Position numbers and translations under genes: made by a program
Source: Spiractinospora alimapuensis
Lineage (GTDB): Bacteria; Actinomycetota; Actinomycetes; Streptosporangiales; Streptosporangiaceae
DNA: 64,000 bases
Direction of reading: 5' to 3'
Assembly (NCBI RefSeq): GCF_018437505.1
Contig: NZ_CP072467.1
Location: 4,860,010-4,924,009, forward strand
Shown here: piece after piece, positions 62,581 through 64,000 of the stretch
How positions within the stretch are numbered: the stretch's first letter is position 1
Layout of the letters: every line of letters starts with the position of its first letter
Notes under the pieces: model-generated
Told to the model about the DNA's origin: nothing
Database searches by the model: none
What the model saw: only the letters and a program-made list of their open reading frames with translations

Positions 62581-62850
62581 GGAAAGCCTCGGCCTCCGCC
62601 TGGGCGGTCCGGCTTTTCTGGCGCGCGTGGGGGTGCGCGCGGGCCGCTCCTCGGGGCGTCGTGTCGATTGTCATCTGGGATCTCGACCGTGTTGGGGGGT
62701 GGATCCTGCTAGGAAAGACAGGCAGGATCTCTCATTCGATGTGACATGGCCAGCCGCCGGTGTGGGGCATCGGGCTTCTGCGGTCGGGTGCGTTTTCGCC
62801 ATCGGCTGGCTGTGGAGTGACGCCGTCTACGGAACGAGGTTCAGGGACAC

Positions 62851-63786
62851 ATGGGTTCTCGCGTAGTTGCGCTGGGGCACTATCAGCCGGCCCGGGTGCT
62901 CACCAATGATGATCTGGCGCGGATGGTCGAGACCAGCGACGAGTGGATTCGTAGCCGCGTCGGCGTGCGGACCCGGCACATCGCGGACGAGAACGAGTCG
63001 GTCGCCGACATGGCCGCGACGGCGGCGGGGAAGGCGTTGACCGGGGCTGGGCTGAGCGGGACCGACATCGACATGGTGGTGGTCGCGACGTGTACCGCGT
63101 GGGACCGGTCGCCCAACACGGCGGCTCGGGTGGCGCAGCGTCTCGGGGTCCCCGCGCCGGCCGCGATGGACGTCAACACGGCGTGCTCCGGGTTCCCGCA
63201 CGCGTTGGCCGTCGCCGACCAGTCGATCTCGGCCGGGAACGCCACCCGGGCGTTGGTGATCGGGGTGGAGAAGCTGACGGACTTCGCCGACTGGACGGAC
63301 CGCAGCACGTGTGTCCTCGTCGGCGACGGCGCCGGGGCGGCTGTCGTGGAGGCTTCAGACGAGCCGGGGGTCAGCCCCGTCGTGTGGGGGTCGGTGCCAG
63401 AGATGGGGCGCGCCGTGGTCATCGAACCTCCGTCCAACGTGCTCACGCAGGAGGGGCAGGCGGTGTTCCGCTGGGCCACCACCACACTGCCCGAGATCGC
63501 CCTCAAGGCCTGTGAGAAGGCCGGTGTCACCCCCGAGGAGCTGGGCGGCGTCGTGCTCCACCAGGCGAACCTGCGGATCATCGAGCCGATCGCGCGGAAG
63601 ATCGGGGCGGTCAACGCGGTGGTCGCTCGGGACGTCCAGGAGTCCGGCAACACCTCGGCCGCGAGCATCCCGCTCGCGTTCTCCAAACTCGTGGAACGGG
63701 GCGAGATAGAGAAGGGCGCGCCGGTGTTGTTGTTCGGCTTCGGCGGCGGACTGTCCTATGCCGGTCAGGTGGTTCGCTGCCCCTGA
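62851..63786 (+). CDS. fabH: 3-Oxoacyl-ACP synthase III (FabH family)
   Basis: A 311-residue thiolase-fold enzyme that condenses an acyl-CoA primer with malonyl-ACP. It opens GSRVVALGHYQPARVLTNDDLARMVETSDEWIRSRVGVRTRHIA. The catalytic triad is present: Cys in DVNTACSGFPHAL, His in VVLHQANLRI and Asn in QESGNTSAASIPLAF. FGFGGGLSYAGQVVRCP ends the protein. No other fab genes are adjacent, so it could serve primary fatty-acid starts or a secondary pathway. The start is ATG 62851 with a weak CAGGGAC site. Confidence 0.92.
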   Translation: MGSRVVALGHYQPARVLTNDDLARMVETSDEWIRSRVGVRTRHIADENESVADMAATAAGKALTGAGLSGTDIDMVVVATCTAWDRSPNTAARVAQRLGVPAPAAMDVNTACSGFPHALAVADQSISAGNATRALVIGVEKLTDFADWTDRSTCVLVGDGAGAAVVEASDEPGVSPVVWGSVPEMGRAVVIEPPSNVLTQEGQAVFRWATTTLPEIALKACEKAGVTPEELGGVVLHQANLRIIEPIARKIGAVNAVVARDVQESGNTSAASIPLAFSKLVERGEIEKGAPVLLFGFGGGLSYAGQVVRCP

Positions 63787-63841
63787 CCCAGCGCGGCAGG
63801 CCCGGCACCCACGCCCGTTCCTCCCTCCGTGTCCTCGAGCG

Positions 63842-64000
63842 CTAGCGGCCGAGGTTGCGCAGGAAGGGGCGGGCGAACTGGTTGATGGCTTCCCAATTGG
63901 GGTCGGTGAAGCTGCTGAGGGTCGCCCGCCCCTCCGGCCACTCGCTGAGGAGGTTCTCCAACGCGGGGAGGAGCTCGGCGTCAGGGTCGAGGTACAGGTG
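63842..64000 (-). CDS. C-terminal end of an unidentified protein (cut by window edge)
   Basis: The minus strand is open from the window end to TAG at 63842-63844, giving the last 52 residues of a protein: HLYLDPDAELLPALENLL, then SEWPEGRATLSSFTDPNWEA and INQFARPFLRNLGR. The composition is normal for a coding frame. No family can be assigned from this fragment. It converges with fabH. Confidence 0.6.
   Translation of the reverse strand, partial: HLYLDPDAELLPALENLLSEWPEGRATLSSFTDPNWEAINQFARPFLRNLGR

Noticed and set aside
1-64000. Mobile element, prophage or tRNA insertion explaining the CRISPR layout
   Set aside because: No transposase, integrase, attachment-site duplication or tRNA was recognised on either strand.

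Overview
The window is very GC-rich, densely packed and rich in GTG starts. It carries Ku, a short ATP-dependent DNA ligase, a DUF397 protein, several Ser/Thr protein kinases and an IclR regulator. Together these point to an actinomycete, probably Nocardiopsaceae or Streptosporangiales-like; this is inference from gene content, with no rRNA to confirm it. No tRNA, rRNA, transposase or prophage genes were recognised.

Left part (1-12.8 kb): a lipoprotein cut by the window edge, a VOC protein, a membrane-anchored serine hydrolase and a methyltransferase. These are followed by a repair and stress block (LigC-like ligase, peroxiredoxin-like protein, MarR regulator, Ku with a C-terminal SAP-like segment, DUF2795 protein), a membrane-tethered Sel1-repeat protein, a PfkB sugar kinase-deoC operon and an FkbM methyltransferase.

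Catabolic cluster (13.0-21.0 kb): a two-part 3-hydroxyacyl-CoA dehydrogenase, two crotonase-fold enzymes, an AtoE-type transporter, a PaaK-like CoA ligase, an MDR oxidoreductase and an IclR regulator lie on one strand. They look like an import, CoA-activation and beta-oxidation-like route for a carboxylic acid whose identity cannot be read from the sequence.

CRISPR-Cas (21.1-28.6 kb plus arrays): a type I-E interference operon (cas3, cas8e, cse2, cas7e, cas5e, cas6e) has no cas1 or cas2. Three arrays lie elsewhere. Array 1 (3 repeats, 34.76 kb) and array 2 (27 repeats, 44.77-46.39 kb) share a homologous leader of about 150 bp on their right sides and are read on the minus strand. Array 3 (5 repeats plus a degenerate one, 62.25 kb) has a different repeat and leader and reads on the plus strand. 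A decayed repeat plus leader follows array 2.

Right part (28.8-64 kb): an MFS transporter, a PPOX protein, a CorA-like channel and four Ser/Thr kinases with different C-terminal modules (Sel1 plus TM, one TM plus extracellular domain, TPR-like helices, Ala/Gly linker plus TM). Two of the kinase genes show apparent single-base frameshifts. There are also two further Sel1 proteins, an FdhF/YdeP-type molybdoenzyme, an SDR, GNAT proteins, a STAND NTPase, SppA, a flavin reductase, a YbaK deacylase, the etfBA pair, a cysteine desulfurase and FabH. Arrays 1 and 2 both sit between kinase and kinase/Sel1 genes, which is the most striking layout feature.
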